This document shows, one piece after another, positions 24,616 to 36,617 of a DNA stretch of 64,000 bases. The stretch comes from Beroe forskalii (lineage: Eukaryota; Ctenophora; Nuda; Beroida; Beroidae). How positions within the stretch are numbered: the first letter of the stretch is position 1; the number at the start of each line of letters is the position of its first letter. The translations under genes were made by a program, and so were the position numbers. The notes below the pieces were generated by a model that ran no database searches, was not told where the DNA came from, and was given only the letters and a program-made list of their open reading frames with translations. The DNA lies in contig WFMF01000569.1 in assembly GCA_011033025.1 (NCBI GenBank), positions 1 through 64,000 on the forward strand. The letters are read 5' to 3'.

Positions 24616-25752
24616 TAATTACTTTAATTGGCCAATTAACTAATTAAGCGGCTGGCAACCGGTAATTAAGTGAAACGAATAAATCATAATTTCGGCTTAA
24701 ATTAATGATGCCGTTAGAATTGAGACGCTATCATTTTTACTTTTCGAGTTAAATGCGATAATTACTTTAATTGGCCAATTAACTAATTAAGCATTTGGCA
24801 ACCGGTACTTAAATGAAACAAATAAATTGTAGTTTCGACGTAAGTTAATAATGCCGTTAGAAGTAAGACGCTATCATTTTTACTTTTTGAGTTATACGCG
24901 ATAATTGCTTTAATTGGCCAATTAACTAATTAAGCAGTTGGCAACCGGTACTTAAATGAAACGAATAAATCGTAGTTTCGACGTAAGTTAATAATGCCGT
25001 TGGAATTATAACGTTATCATTTTTACTTCTTGAGATATACGCGATAATTACTTTAATTGGCCAATTAACCAATTAAGGAATTGTCATTTTAAAATTTCTT
25101 ATAGCCTAATGCACGCACATCATTCTGAAGTTTCATATGCCGTTGAGATTATAATTGTATCTTTTATAGTTCTCGAGAACACTCAAACACAATTTTATCA
25201 TCGAGTCGGGTCGTAGTCCATCTTCTAATTTTGATAAAATAGCGTTTTTTTGATAATTTATTGTGAGAAAACGACGCAGTCGATTTTCATGAAATTTTCA
25301 GGGTTTGTTATTCGTGTGGACGACTATGTCTGTACAAATTTTCGCGACAAACGGATCAAATTAACAGGTTGAAAACGCGACTCGAAAATCGCGATTTTCG
25401 CAATTCACTGTATTTTTATATAATAGGCGCTGGCAAACGTATTTTTCAATACTTGAAAAACGGTTCCGCTACCACTCTTAGCACTTCATGCTGGTTCTAC
25501 TGGCTTGTTTGGAGTGTCTGACCAGCAGTCCCGGCCCTTCGGGCCGGGACAGCTGGCCTGTTCGGCCCTTCGGGCAGATGGCATCGGCCCTTCGGGCAGA
25601 TGCTCTCGGCCGGCATCCCCGGCCCTTCGGGCCGGGGATGCAGACTCTCGGATGCCCTCGGCCCTTCGGGCCGAGGGCATCTGCCCTTCGGGCAGATGCC
25701 CTCGAAGGGAGGGAATTTTCCGTGGCTGCGGGCGCTTGCCAGCGCCCTGATA

Positions 25753-27143
25753 TAATATATATATATCATGATAATTGGGAGCAAATTTAAAACGATGAGA
25801 TGTCAAGAACGGGAAATGGTAGAGCCATGATCGAGGTCAGGTTTTGTTGGTCTAAGATGGGAAAATGTTATAGGCTATAAGAGAAGTTCTGGTGACGTCA
25901 TTTTCACGTCACTATGACGTCATCAACTTAGCAAAATTTTATTTCTTTTTTAGGTCATCTTTGTGCGCATTTTTCACCAAGAAGGAATGGAGATAGCTCA
26001 AAAATGTTGAAAAATCGTTAGTTGGAAATTTAAAGAGCTTTCAGAAAATCATACGGATCATCGGGCTATCTCGATTTTTCATCGAGATATACGCGATTTT
26101 CTAAGGTACGGTGAAAAATCGATTTCCAAATTATAGGTCAAAACTTAAACGAGTGAGATGTACAACGTATCTTGAGATGAGACCGGTCAAAGTATGTTAT
26201 ACTAAGGCGGAACTGCTTGATAGGCTATATGGGAAGTTGGTTTGAGCCTATTTTGGTGCTGTGATGACGTCATCAAAATCGCGTAAAACCACTAAAATAA
26301 CGTATTTTGCGATAAAACGCTATTTTGCACTACTTTGAACATCTCTAACTCAGAGAGTTTTCATCGGATAATGTTTTACGTCGATCTTTTGCTTTTAGAC
26401 CTCGAGATTCAGCTATAAAAATAGTTTCAAGGTAATCGGTCGAAAAGTGTCGTCATGTGAAGCCTCTAAAAATTGAGCCGCAAAATGGTTGAAATTGCGT
26501 TTATGACGAAAAATTGTACTGTAGCCCTATTCTGTGATACAATGGTGAACTAATAATGGTTTCTCCATGTCTCGCAGTGACTAAATGTGGGAAATATACG
26601 ATGAAATAGTGAATCACGTGAGTTCACGCGGACGGTTTGTAGAAATTAGGAGATTTGAAGAAATTGATATTTACACGGGATTTTCGACTTGATTACGTTG
26701 AAATTAGTTTAAATACGACTATTTCATGTGAAATTAGATCTGGTTGCTATAATTCAGCACGTGAGTACACACGGACGTTTTGTAGAAATTAGGGGATTTG
26801 AAGACATTGATATTTACACGGGATTTTCGACTTGGTTACATTGAAATGAGTTCAAATACGACTAATGCACGTGAAATTAAATCTGGTTAAGTGGTTACTA
26901 TATTTCAGCACGCGAGTTCACGTGGACGATTTGTAGAAATAAACAAATAAAGAAATATATCAATTCTAGTAATTTCAAGTTAGAATAACGTAGTTTTGGG
27001 CTTCGTAAGGGCGAGTTACGTGGGTTAGACTTTCGTGTGGGCAAGTAACGTGGGTTTGGACTACGTGAGGGCAAGAAACGTGGGTCCAAACTGCGTTTGG
27101 GCAAGTTACATTGGTTCAAACTACATACATCTGTCAAGATATC
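25753..27143. repeat. Non-coding repeat DNA including two tandem arrays
   Basis: 26615-26940 contains 2.3 direct copies of a roughly 145-bp unit that starts CACGTGAGTTCACGCGGACG. 26990-27121 contains about four copies of a roughly 30-bp unit (GGGCAAGTTACGTGGGTTTG). 25830-26600 is rich in TGACGTCA palindromes. No coding potential is seen. Confidence 0.7.
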
Positions 27144-27286
27144 ACCACCAAAACCGTTGGACGGTTGGTCTAGTAACCCCCCGCGGGTTTGGATGTGACA
27201 ACAGAACCTGAAAAGGTCCAAAATGGACTGACCACATCCAAACCAGCGGGGGGTTACTAGACCAACCGTCCAACGGTTTTGGTGGT
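27144..27286. repeat. 143-bp near-perfect hairpin (about 56-bp arms)
   Basis: Left arm ACCACCAAAACCGTTGGACG, continuing to CCACATCC, and its reverse complement differ at only one or two positions, around a roughly 30-bp loop. It could be a small MITE. No clear target-site duplication is visible. Confidence 0.85.
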
Positions 27287-27299
27287 TTATAAGTAATAA

Positions 27300-29210
27300 G
27301 TCTTTTCAGACATATTTTATACGAAAATAAAATGACTTTATTATGGGTACCCCACCGTGGGTCTTCAAACAAACAAAAAACAAAAAGTCATCAGATACTA
27401 GATTAACAGACACCAGTCACCAAACATTGGTACTTATCATTCTTCAACAGATCAACATTTAAAATTCTACCATATTTAATTACAATTTTTTAACATCAAT
27501 TAAAAAATTCCATTCAATTAATTCAATAAAAATTTTACTGGTTATTTGTCCAAATAGCTGGTTCAGGGTTTGTAACACTCCAGATTGTTACAAACTATTA
27601 ATAACTTAAAAACAATAAGCGGAACTACAAACTAATATAAAACAGATTAACATTCCTGTGCATAAATGCATAGTAGTACCTATACAAAGGCATTACGAAA
27701 GGTCCTGGTATTGTACGGTAACATAATCCAATAAAACCTCAAAATAGCAATTCTGCAATAATTTGCACTCAGCTTATGTCATGTACCAATCGGCTTGCAA
27801 TTATACTACTTAAAACACTCAGCCTCTCCCCCTGCAATAAGAGCTGCGTTACTACCATGGGCCGTTACTTTACTGAATATAAGCCTACATTATACAAGTA
27901 TACAATCATTAATCAATAATCAATAATCAATAGAGTGCCCAGGCATATCATAACGAGCTAACCATAGTAAGCTTACTGAGCTGAACTTCAGGCATGTTTA
28001 ATACGATTGTACAGTCAGAACATTTTGCATGATTTCCCACACCAAGTAAAAAGTGTTGTTGGATGAAATTTGAGAATTAGTACTGAGTGTTGTACCTATT
28101 TAAAAATTAATTGATGCAAAAAACACACGAAATGAAGTGAAGGTACTGAGCCACGCAATCATACTGAACCCAGAAACTCAGAAATGTACCAAACCTGCCC
28201 AAAGTTCAGCACTGTTTTACTCGTTTAGCAGTATTATGCTAAGATAAAGATATACTGTTACTTATATTAATAAATTACTAGATTGATTTGGGGCAATGCT
28301 CTTTTAGGCCTCACTTTCTAGGGTCCTTTTTAGATTATCTAAATACATTATATATCCTATGGAGCCGAAAAGGGCCCCAGATTAAATGATCGAATGATTG
28401 AATCTTGCATAGAGGCAATCCATATATATAGGAAAAAAATTACTGTAGACCTATTACGCAAATTTTTAAAGATCTCTGAAGGGCCCATTTTCTAGGGCCC
28501 CCTTCTAATCACTTTCATCCTCTGGGGCCCTTCAACAAATCTAATCAAATTTTTCCTCTAAAATGCAAATAACCCATAAATAAAGCGATTCACTGATATT
28601 TAAACAATGAATAGTTATTGTGTCAAGACTTAATTAAGGCATTAGATCCAACCTTATTTAATATTTTTTATCCCAAAAGGCCCTTGTAGGCTCTTTTACG
28701 CACCACTTTCTAGGGTCCTTCAATTAGGATTTTCAATATCTTCGGAGCCTAAAAGCTCATTATCCCCCCACTTATCACTAGAGCACTGGATAATTTAGAA
28801 ATTATGAGCCTAGTTTTAAAACACTAGATCACAGTGGAAACATAACATTGAACAAAATAATAACCATTTTTAAAATAGAAGTGAGTATTTTGAAACAGTT
28901 TTTAGAATTATTTAACTACATATACATATATAACAATCAATTATGAAGGCGTGTTATCTAATCTATGGTCATTGGTCACTATCAAAGTATCAAATATCTA
29001 GCCATAACTGGCTATAATGCAGATTGCAGAATATGCAATAGCATTCCAAGTTTCATTGTGTGAAGTTGTGAAAGGTGGTGCTGAGATGACCACAGGTGCA
29101 CTGCAAAAAGTATCTAATTTGTGTGGAAGAATAATTTCCCCTTGATATATAATGCACTATGAAGTTAAGTAATTTGTCAGTAATAGGTAAATCATTAGAA
29201 ATTGTGGATT
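27300..29210. other. AT-rich intergenic, weak repeats
   Basis: No gene seen. Three degenerate copies of a block containing CACTTTCTAGGGTCC lie near 28310, 28485 and 28705, spaced about 200 bp. It is likely an old transposon remnant plus the 3' flank of the NYN gene. Confidence 0.5.
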
Positions 29211-31131
29211 TCACAATCTAGTTACATTCCTTAATGTTGCCTTCTTTGGAGTAATCATCTGCTTACGCTTTTTGCGGTAATATGCTCTAGACAACGAACT
29301 TGTTTGTTGATTAACTGGAATGAAATCCGGCAAGGGATTGATCCTACCACAGTCAAGAGTCGAGGAACATGGGAATTGGTCGTTGGTGTTCAGCTTCGAA
29401 GGTCGAGTTATAAAGTTATAATTATAGCTTAGAGCACTTGATGATATCTGCTGCACTCTTCTTTGAGGCATATATGTTTGATTAGTGACTTTTAATGGAT
29501 TAGATTGATGCCTAATTCCAGTTGCATAATTTTTAAAGTTCCTGTGATTTCTTTTCACAGTTTCATTGTTTTGCCCATTATGATCAGCCAGTTCCTGTTT
29601 GATCAGGTCACTATAAAGGTATGCTGATGTTGCAGATCGTTTCATACTGTCTTTAGTTTGTTGGTTGTGAATCAATATGCAATCAAATTTCCTATTACGC
29701 CTGAAATTGTGGATATCGTGACTGAAATCGGAGTCACCAGATACAAGTATAAGCCGAGCAAACTTATTGTAATTCACAAACTCATGCATCAAATCCCGAA
29801 TGACATTGTCTGAAGAATTAGCTTTAAGCCTAGGAACATGAATGATTCGCACATGGAACTCAAAAAGTTGCTTCATCAGAATAGGTGGCCAGTCACTTGT
29901 ATCACATACAACATAAAAATGCTTTTCACAGAACTTAGGCGATTCATCAACAAACTTTTCTCTTATTTTTGTGATGAAAGTTGCAGGATTGAAACCTCTT
30001 GGCATACGAACATTTTCAATGTCCCAAAATATTCCAACTGCAATCTCTTCTTCTGTTTTACCTACTCTGTGGAATTCGTCCGAGATTGACTGATTGATTT
30101 GGAACTTCTTCCGAGGATTTTCTATAATTTCAATCAAATCATCAGAATCAGATGAATTTCGTTCATCAATAAATGAGTGGGAGGGTACAATCTTTTTTCT
30201 TCTTCATTGGGAGCCGTTTGGATATTGGTAGTTTTCTTTTGGGCATACGTTTAACAGTGGAGGGACATGTGTCAGATACAGATGTATAGGTGTCAATCTC
30301 AATTAATGACAATTCATTTGAGCAGCTAATATTATTTCCAATATTGGATTCTGCAACTGATGAAAGAGTCAAATTTTTACTCTCGATGCATCCTTATCTC
30401 CACAATCAATGGCAGATATTTCATTGCTATCCATTACACTAGATAGTTTGGATTTTTGTTGGGGAGAGCACACTGGAGTTGATGATGAAGGGGCCTCCTC
30501 ATTAGTTCTGTTTTCATGATCAATTGGAGTAATCCCAAGCAAAACTTTCATGTTTGCTTTAACATCAGATGGAATTTCATGGTGGGGCTGCATTTATTAA
30601 ATTGTCCTTTCTAAACTTTTTTGGTTCATACCTATGCCTTTCTGGAGATGTGTCAATATGTGGATAAGCTGGTACCTCCTTGTTGTGTGAACTGTCATCA
30701 ATTTCAATTGGTCGAGTTGCTGAACCACATCTTTTTACCTCAGACTTATCGTCTGAAAAGAGTAAAAATATAAGTAGATTACCTATCTAATATCTATAGT
30801 AATAGAACAATTAGCTAATTAGGCTGCCAACTACCTAGTGAAAACCTAAAATAATATGAAAAGAGTGAATTAAGATTCATTTACATTAAGATTGATATAC
30901 ATAATACATTAATTTATAAATCTCTGATCTTTAAAGTTATGAGTACCTACCATTATCAGTTTTAGCTACAGGAACAGATTCACCACAGTACAATTTAGCT
31001 TCTTCATATGAGTCAAATCTTTTCCATCGTGCAGTCTCAATTCCAAGTATTTGGCTCTTACAATCCTCCCATTTCTCATAGACACCTGGCTTGAGGCCAA
31101 CCTTAACACCAAAAAACTGCTTCCTTGGCAT
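29211..31131 (-). CDS. RNase H1-type hybrid-binding domain fused to a MARF1-like NYN nuclease
   Basis: Exon 1 (31131-30951) encodes an N-terminal domain like the RNase H1 hybrid-binding/viroplasmin fold: KQFFGVKVGLKPGVYEKW, then ARWKRFDSYEEAKLYC. Exon 2 is probably 30752-30676 and exon 3 30587-29211; phases are consistent (1, then 0). Exon 3 encodes a Lys-rich linker and then an NYN (PIN-like) domain with the expected acidic residues: FWDIENVRMP, SDNVIRDLM, LVSGDSDFSHD. MARF1-type NYN domains are RNases active in germ cells; the first domain binds RNA-DNA hybrids in RNase H1. The fusion suggests a nuclease guided to hybrids (inference). The middle segment (about 30375-30195) is read in another frame, bounded by an A5 and an A6 run; the two single-base shifts compensate. 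About 544 codons. The exon 2-3 boundary is the least certain. Confidence 0.72.
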
Positions 31132-31179
31132 TTACCTAGTCTGATGTTCAGACAATATAAGATATAAATTAATCTCAAG

Positions 31180-31870
31180 AATATTTTGTGCGAACATTAT
31201 ATCCCAACTTGTCTTGAAGTATAGGTAATTGTAAATTTCATCCTGCAAAGTGTACACTTCTATTCCAAAAGCTGTACAACAGCCAGTGACAGGAATTAGA
31301 CGATGCAAGTTATAAGTCAGTTACAGTTGTTGATAAGGAAGTTTAAGTGTAATGTATGCTTTATTTGCCTGATCACCACTTTGCCCCTTGCATCTAACAC
31401 TATGTCAAGATTCTGGGAATCAAATGTGAGACCTATTTACAAGCTTACCTATTAGCGATGGGGGGTTGGAAATGGACATTGGGCAAAATCTCTGTGCTTC
31501 AGTATGATCAATTAACAATTTCAGCATCAATTAAATCTTAGCATGAAAGCAGGTCAGTATTAATTTTCTTCGAATCATTTCAAAAAGGTAAAATAAGATA
31601 ATTCACTGAATCAATATAATACAAAATCATTGATCATGTAATTGATAAATTAATAAGAAACACAAAACCAAGTAAATCACTTAAAAATCAATTAACCTCT
31701 GACATGAAATTAAGGAAATAAATTAACAAAAATTGAATAAAACTTGATACCATGAAGGGACACATTAAAGAAAAATTGAACAAGATTTATATCATTGTAC
31801 CAGGTACCTATATATCATACCCCATATTCAACGAAATTTAAAAAAGGCAAACATTTAAGTAAGATCACTT
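31180..31870. other. AT-rich intergenic between the NYN gene and GNPTAB
   Basis: No gene or clear repeat seen. It contains the 3' flank of GNPTAB and the 5' flank of the NYN gene. Confidence 0.5.
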
Positions 31871-31874
31871 ACAA

Positions 31875-34800
31875 TTACAACATTGAATGTGTAAAAAATC
31901 TTAAAATGCAATGCTTAAAAATCCTAGACAATGTCCGACGCTTCAAATAACAGGAACGAAGAATCATAAGAGATACAAACACATAAAATATTACATATAT
32001 ATAAGAATAATCATTGAAAATGAATAAGCTATCAGAATAATTTGACTTGTGCAGAAACCTATTTTCTTCTCCTGGCAAATGTTCAAATGGACTTGGGTTA
32101 GGGAACATAGCTTGATAGAATTCAGTCAGTTGATGGATATTGTCAAAATGCTCTAGGGAGTTGCCATGGTCCATATTGTCATTTAGGCATATGAATTTCT
32201 TTGGATTCCTCCTGACATAATCCAAGTCTATCCTGACTTTAGATGAATTACTTTTCAACATTTTGAATGTGACATCCTTATCATCCAAAATTTCATGTTG
32301 ATATGTTGAAACATTTTGCATGGTACAGCTGATTATCGAAGAGAAATTAGAACATTGAACTATATTATGGGGACCCATCTTCTCAGTATTAAGTTCCTGG
32401 GAACAGCTGTCCACAAGGTCCCAAAACTTTGTCCTATTATGATTTGTAATGGGCAAATCAAAAAGATGTGTCAACAGGATATTCAGTTCCCCATTATTGT
32501 AATCACCATCACCATTTGTATCAATACTGTGTAAAAATTCAGTTACATTTTGTTTGTGCTTGGCATGGATGATAAAATAGAAATAAGAAAAAGCAAACTG
32601 CATATCATCTGAGCTTCGGAATCTATTAGAAGATGTTTTGTTGAACTCAGCTGGGAACCTGTAATATTTACTTCTTTAATCTCTAATGTTGATAACTAAT
32701 AATCATAGCTTATTAGATTGTTTCTAAAATTAGATTGTTTCTAGTATTGAAATAAATCAATTTGAGTATTTCGGAAAAGTATTGATAAATATGTGGGTAT
32801 GTTTATTATTGAAACAAGAGACAGATCTATTCTCTCTATATTCTCCAAGTGTAAAAATATGCAAATATGCATGTATACATATTATAAATATTACATAATA
32901 CTTGACAATACCAATAATAGCATTTTCAAACCTTGAATGAAGATCCTTGACAATAGATTTATTTATCAAAAACGGCATGTGAGATATAACTTTTCTTTGT
33001 TCCTTTCCAAAATAGGATGTATACAAGTTATCAACATGGTGCAAAGAGTCAGCAAAGGTATCAAATAATTGTCGCTGAGGCAATGATTCAGAATGATGCA
33101 GCTTTCTTTTAGCAACACTCTGACTTTTTCGATGAGTCATTTTCACAAATTGACCTAGCTTCACCCATTTACCTTTCTCTGTCAAGACACCATCGTTTAC
33201 AAGCTTTTGAAGTTGTTCACTTCTTTTGTGAGAATCTTCAGAGTGTAATTTATAATCAAATGAGTTTAACATTCCATTAATTTCATGTTCATATTCCTCC
33301 TTAAAAGTGATGCTTTCGATCTCTGGAATGGTCCAATTATCATCAATTGAATCAGATTTATTCCGATAACTTTCTTTTGTTGGTTTAATATAAGATTTGG
33401 AATTCACTGAGTTAGAATCAATATGTAAACTAATGAACAGCTGCTTTTCACTAGAAAGCAAAAGTTGGAATGACACTGTGTTAGTCCTGTTTGGGAAGAA
33501 CGTTAGAGATAGGATCTTGTGGGCAAGTGATAGTACAGAGGTTCTTATTACAGTTGAGTTACCTGATAATGATTCATAACTTGCAGCTGATACAGTATCA
33601 TTATGGAGAGTAACATTGATATACATAGCAGGAAAACCATGAATATTGACTTCAGTATTATTGTCAACATTTACTAAATCTATTTCAAAAACCTTGGATG
33701 AAATATCAACTGTTCCACAGTCTCCTGCATCAAAACCACAATTATATACATTGCAAGCAGGATCACAGTATTTATCACCAACCCATGACAATGCACAACC
33801 TGTATGGCAATAATTTAGGGCATGTGATGCTGGCATTTCAGGACCATTGTTTATCACATTATTGAAGATGTTACCAGCTGAACCTGCTTCGCAATCCCCA
33901 CCATCAAAATTACATGAGGATACATTACATGATAAATCACAATACCCATCTTTCACCCAGTTTGGTGGACATCCTGCATTACAATTCGGTATATTCCAAG
34001 CTAGATATATCTTATAACCTTCTGTAGATATGAAATCTTCTGGATAAACAGTTCTACCAAAAAATACATCATCATTTAGGTATAGAAAGTTTTCAGATAG
34101 TCCAGGAATATTATGCATATTTGCTTCAATAGCTGGTGAACTAAAGGTTGGTAGGTGTGATTTATTTTGAAAAACCTCAAAATGTGATATCACTTTTATT
34201 CTCTTATGATTTATATTGAGCCAACTGGGTATTTGTCCATTAGTGAGGATATAAATGTTTCGAACCCATGGTGCATGCATATAGATTGATCTCAATGAAT
34301 ATCGTAATTCCTGATTATCAGCAAATCGGTGAGCACCAACATCAGAAAAGGAAAGTTGGCCAATCTTATACTTTTCCCAAGGTGGCCAAACAAGAAAATT
34401 TTCAGGGAATGTTTTTAAACAATTTAATTCCAGATTCATAAGAATATTCTTTTCAATACACATAAGGTTTTGTGAGACATCATGGGAAAGAAAGCTGGTG
34501 ATTGATTTGAATTCAGTTTGGTTGCAAGATGAAATATCAACCATTTTGCTACTTGTGCTAACATAAGGACCATCTCCATGCTGTAAACTATAAAACACAA
34601 GTTTGAACTTCAATGTCTGTGATTCATGAGTAAGGACTTTTCCAGTAGCTACTTCAGCATCAGAAATGGATGGAAATTTAACAAATATTAATGAAGATTC
34701 AGAATTTTCTGGTGTAGTATGTTTTAACTCAATAGCATTAGTGAAACCAATGAAACTTTTCACATAATCAATAGTGACTTTTCTATCTGTAACATAGCTA

Positions 34801-35761
34801 CTGCTGACAACTATTGGAGCTTTTATGCAACCATCAATAGGACAATCTCTTTGAATCTCAAAAGGATTATCTGGATCATTTTCATTAGAATCAAAAGATG
34901 TTTTTTCATCCCTCAAAATCTTCAGCAATGACCGTCCTGTGAAGGTTCTGGAACTTTTAGATTCTGAGTTATCAATACTATAATTTGGATCATTAAGAAT
35001 TTTCTTATAAAGCTGGATATTCTTCAGTAGAAGAGCATCTGATCCATTAACCCATGTGTACACAACATCTATAGGTAAGTGCCTGCTCCCCGGATGACAT
35101 GTTTCACCAATATTATCAGAGCACACCTGAAAATCATAACCCTATGTAGAAAGTATAATGCTGTAAATAAAAATAAGCTTAAAATCTATCTCAAAATGGT
35201 TGTAAGTGGCTTTGAAGTATTTTAGTACCTATATAGCATGAGAATAAAAATAAATACCTAAATAAATCTCAATATCTACAATACACTTAGTTTAAAGAAG
35301 AGAAAAAATTATAGTTATTGAAGTGTATATGGAGCAAAAATATATATTAATTTTGAATGAAACAAAAAATGAAATCTCATGCCATTCAACAATATGAAAT
35401 CAGAAAAGCATTAATTCAAACCAAATTTAGACTTAAATTGTCACGACTAAAGCTCTGACATTAAAGGTTCTTTTGAACCAAACAATCAATCGACCCCTAC
35501 CCTCTGAAATCACTCAACAAATTTAAAGTCTAATATGTAAGCTAACTTATTATACCACCTGACCTAGGATCTCACCTCATTGATGCTGTCCAGATTTAGA
35601 AGGAAAATGACAGAAGTTATCACCAAAATGATAACAAATGATAATTGGCCCCAATCTTTAAAACTTTTCTTTAAATATTGATCATACGTCATTCTGTGGG
35701 TTATCAAGACTTGACATATAATAGCAATGTTATCAGGTAGGTATGGTAATCGGTATAACAT
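31875..35761 (-). CDS. GNPTAB: GlcNAc-1-phosphotransferase alpha/beta subunit precursor
   Basis: Golgi enzyme that starts the mannose-6-phosphate tag on lysosomal hydrolases. Three exons (35761-35576, 35126-32932, 32658-31875; phases 0 and 2) give 1054 aa, against about 1256 in human. In order: N-terminal signal-anchor (about 38-58); Stealth CR1 (IDVVYTWVNGSD); CR2 (ELRYSLRSIYMHAPWVRNIY, TNGQIPSWLN); CR3 (LYLNDDVFFG); two Notch-like LNR repeats (CPPNWVKDGYCDLSCN, CALSWVGDKYCDPACN); the DTFADSLHHVDNLY region; an EF-hand loop (DTNGDGDYNNGE); CR4 (ICLNDNMDHGN); a C-terminal membrane helix and a basic tail. The human site-1-protease position before DTFADSL is conserved as RQLF|D, fitting the R-x-L-x rule, so processing into alpha and beta is likely. 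The segment between the LNRs and the cleavage site is much shorter than in vertebrates. The 2.2-kb central exon is unusually large. Confidence 0.97.
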
Positions 35762-36023
35762 AAATCAACTCTGAAAATACCAAATTTGAATAAAATATAG
35801 ATGGCATGAGCAGAATGAATTTGAAATGCTGTTGAAAAATTGACAACATTAAATGGTTAAACAATGAAACGAAATAGATTATAAGTATATACATCAACAC
35901 ATTATATAAATATTTTATACATATTGATGACTCAATTTTGATCTTAGAACAAAGTATACTAATGGGAGTTGAGGCCTAATTGACTTTCATAATCATTGAA
36001 TACCTATCCCTGATTAGGTTTCA

Positions 36024-36200
36024 CATATGTGTGCAGATTGCTCGAAAAGAAGTGCTCAATAACTTTAGTTACTAACAATGATTTGTGCAACTCTATATAA
36101 CAGTAAGTTACTATATAAAAGAGTTGTGTGTGCAATTGTTAGTATGTTACACTATTGAGCACTCCTTTTTGAGATTTTGAGTGATCTCCACACGTATGCA
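36024..36200. mobile_element. Foldback MITE of about 180 bp upstream of GNPTAB
   Basis: Arms of more than 50 bp pair imperfectly: GAAGTGCTCAATAAC with ATTGAGCACTCC, TACTAACAATGATTTGTGCA with the right arm, and ATGTGTGCAGAT with its distal counterpart. No coding content. It lies between the NDUFB3-like stop and the GNPTAB start. Confidence 0.7.
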
Positions 36201-36617
36201 TAAAGCTTTATTAAGATATTTTTATAACCAAATTCAGCAAACTACTAAATAATGGACTGCAATTTTCATATCAAATTGAATTAAGAGAATTACAGAATTT
36301 TATAGAAACTTTTATTATCAAACTTTTAAAATGCCTAAATGCAAGGATGCAATATTGCCTGAATACATAGTTCATTTCATTGTAGGAACATTTATGGTAT
36401 TCAAAAATATTCATCAGCTTATGATTGTTTCTTGGCCATGACAGAAATACACCTTTATTAAAGACCATTACCTAATGAATATAATTGAGTTGCTAGCTTT
36501 CAACTTCTAAACACTCTCACTTGGATGAATCCAATGAGTTTCCTCAAAAATGATGAATTGATCCTAACTGAGAAGTGTCATCTATAATATCTTCTTAAAT
36601 TGAAGAAAGAGCAACAT

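Larger units (their letters stand above)
20898..25752. repeat. Right arm of the 22.7-kb-spaced inverted repeat
   Basis: Inverted counterpart of 3076-4765. In order: the 130-bp inner block; tandem copies of the roughly 140-bp TTAATTGGCCAATTAA unit (21050-21648 and 24616-25090), split by a transposon; a unique segment; and the GC-rich palindromic terminus (25500-25752) ending CGCTTGCCAGCGCCCTGATA. The terminus has extra GGCCCTTCGGGC copies compared with the left arm. Confidence 0.85.

Noticed and set aside
3076-25752. A single Maverick/Polinton-type giant transposon
   Set aside because: No integrase, polymerase B, ATPase or capsid genes lie between the arms; the genes there are ordinary host genes with introns, and no 6-bp TSD is visible.
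25486-25806. Overlapping ORFs on both strands in the GC-rich terminus, and the same at 3073-3290
   Set aside because: They are by-products of GGCCCTTCGGGCC palindromes, mirrored at both arms.
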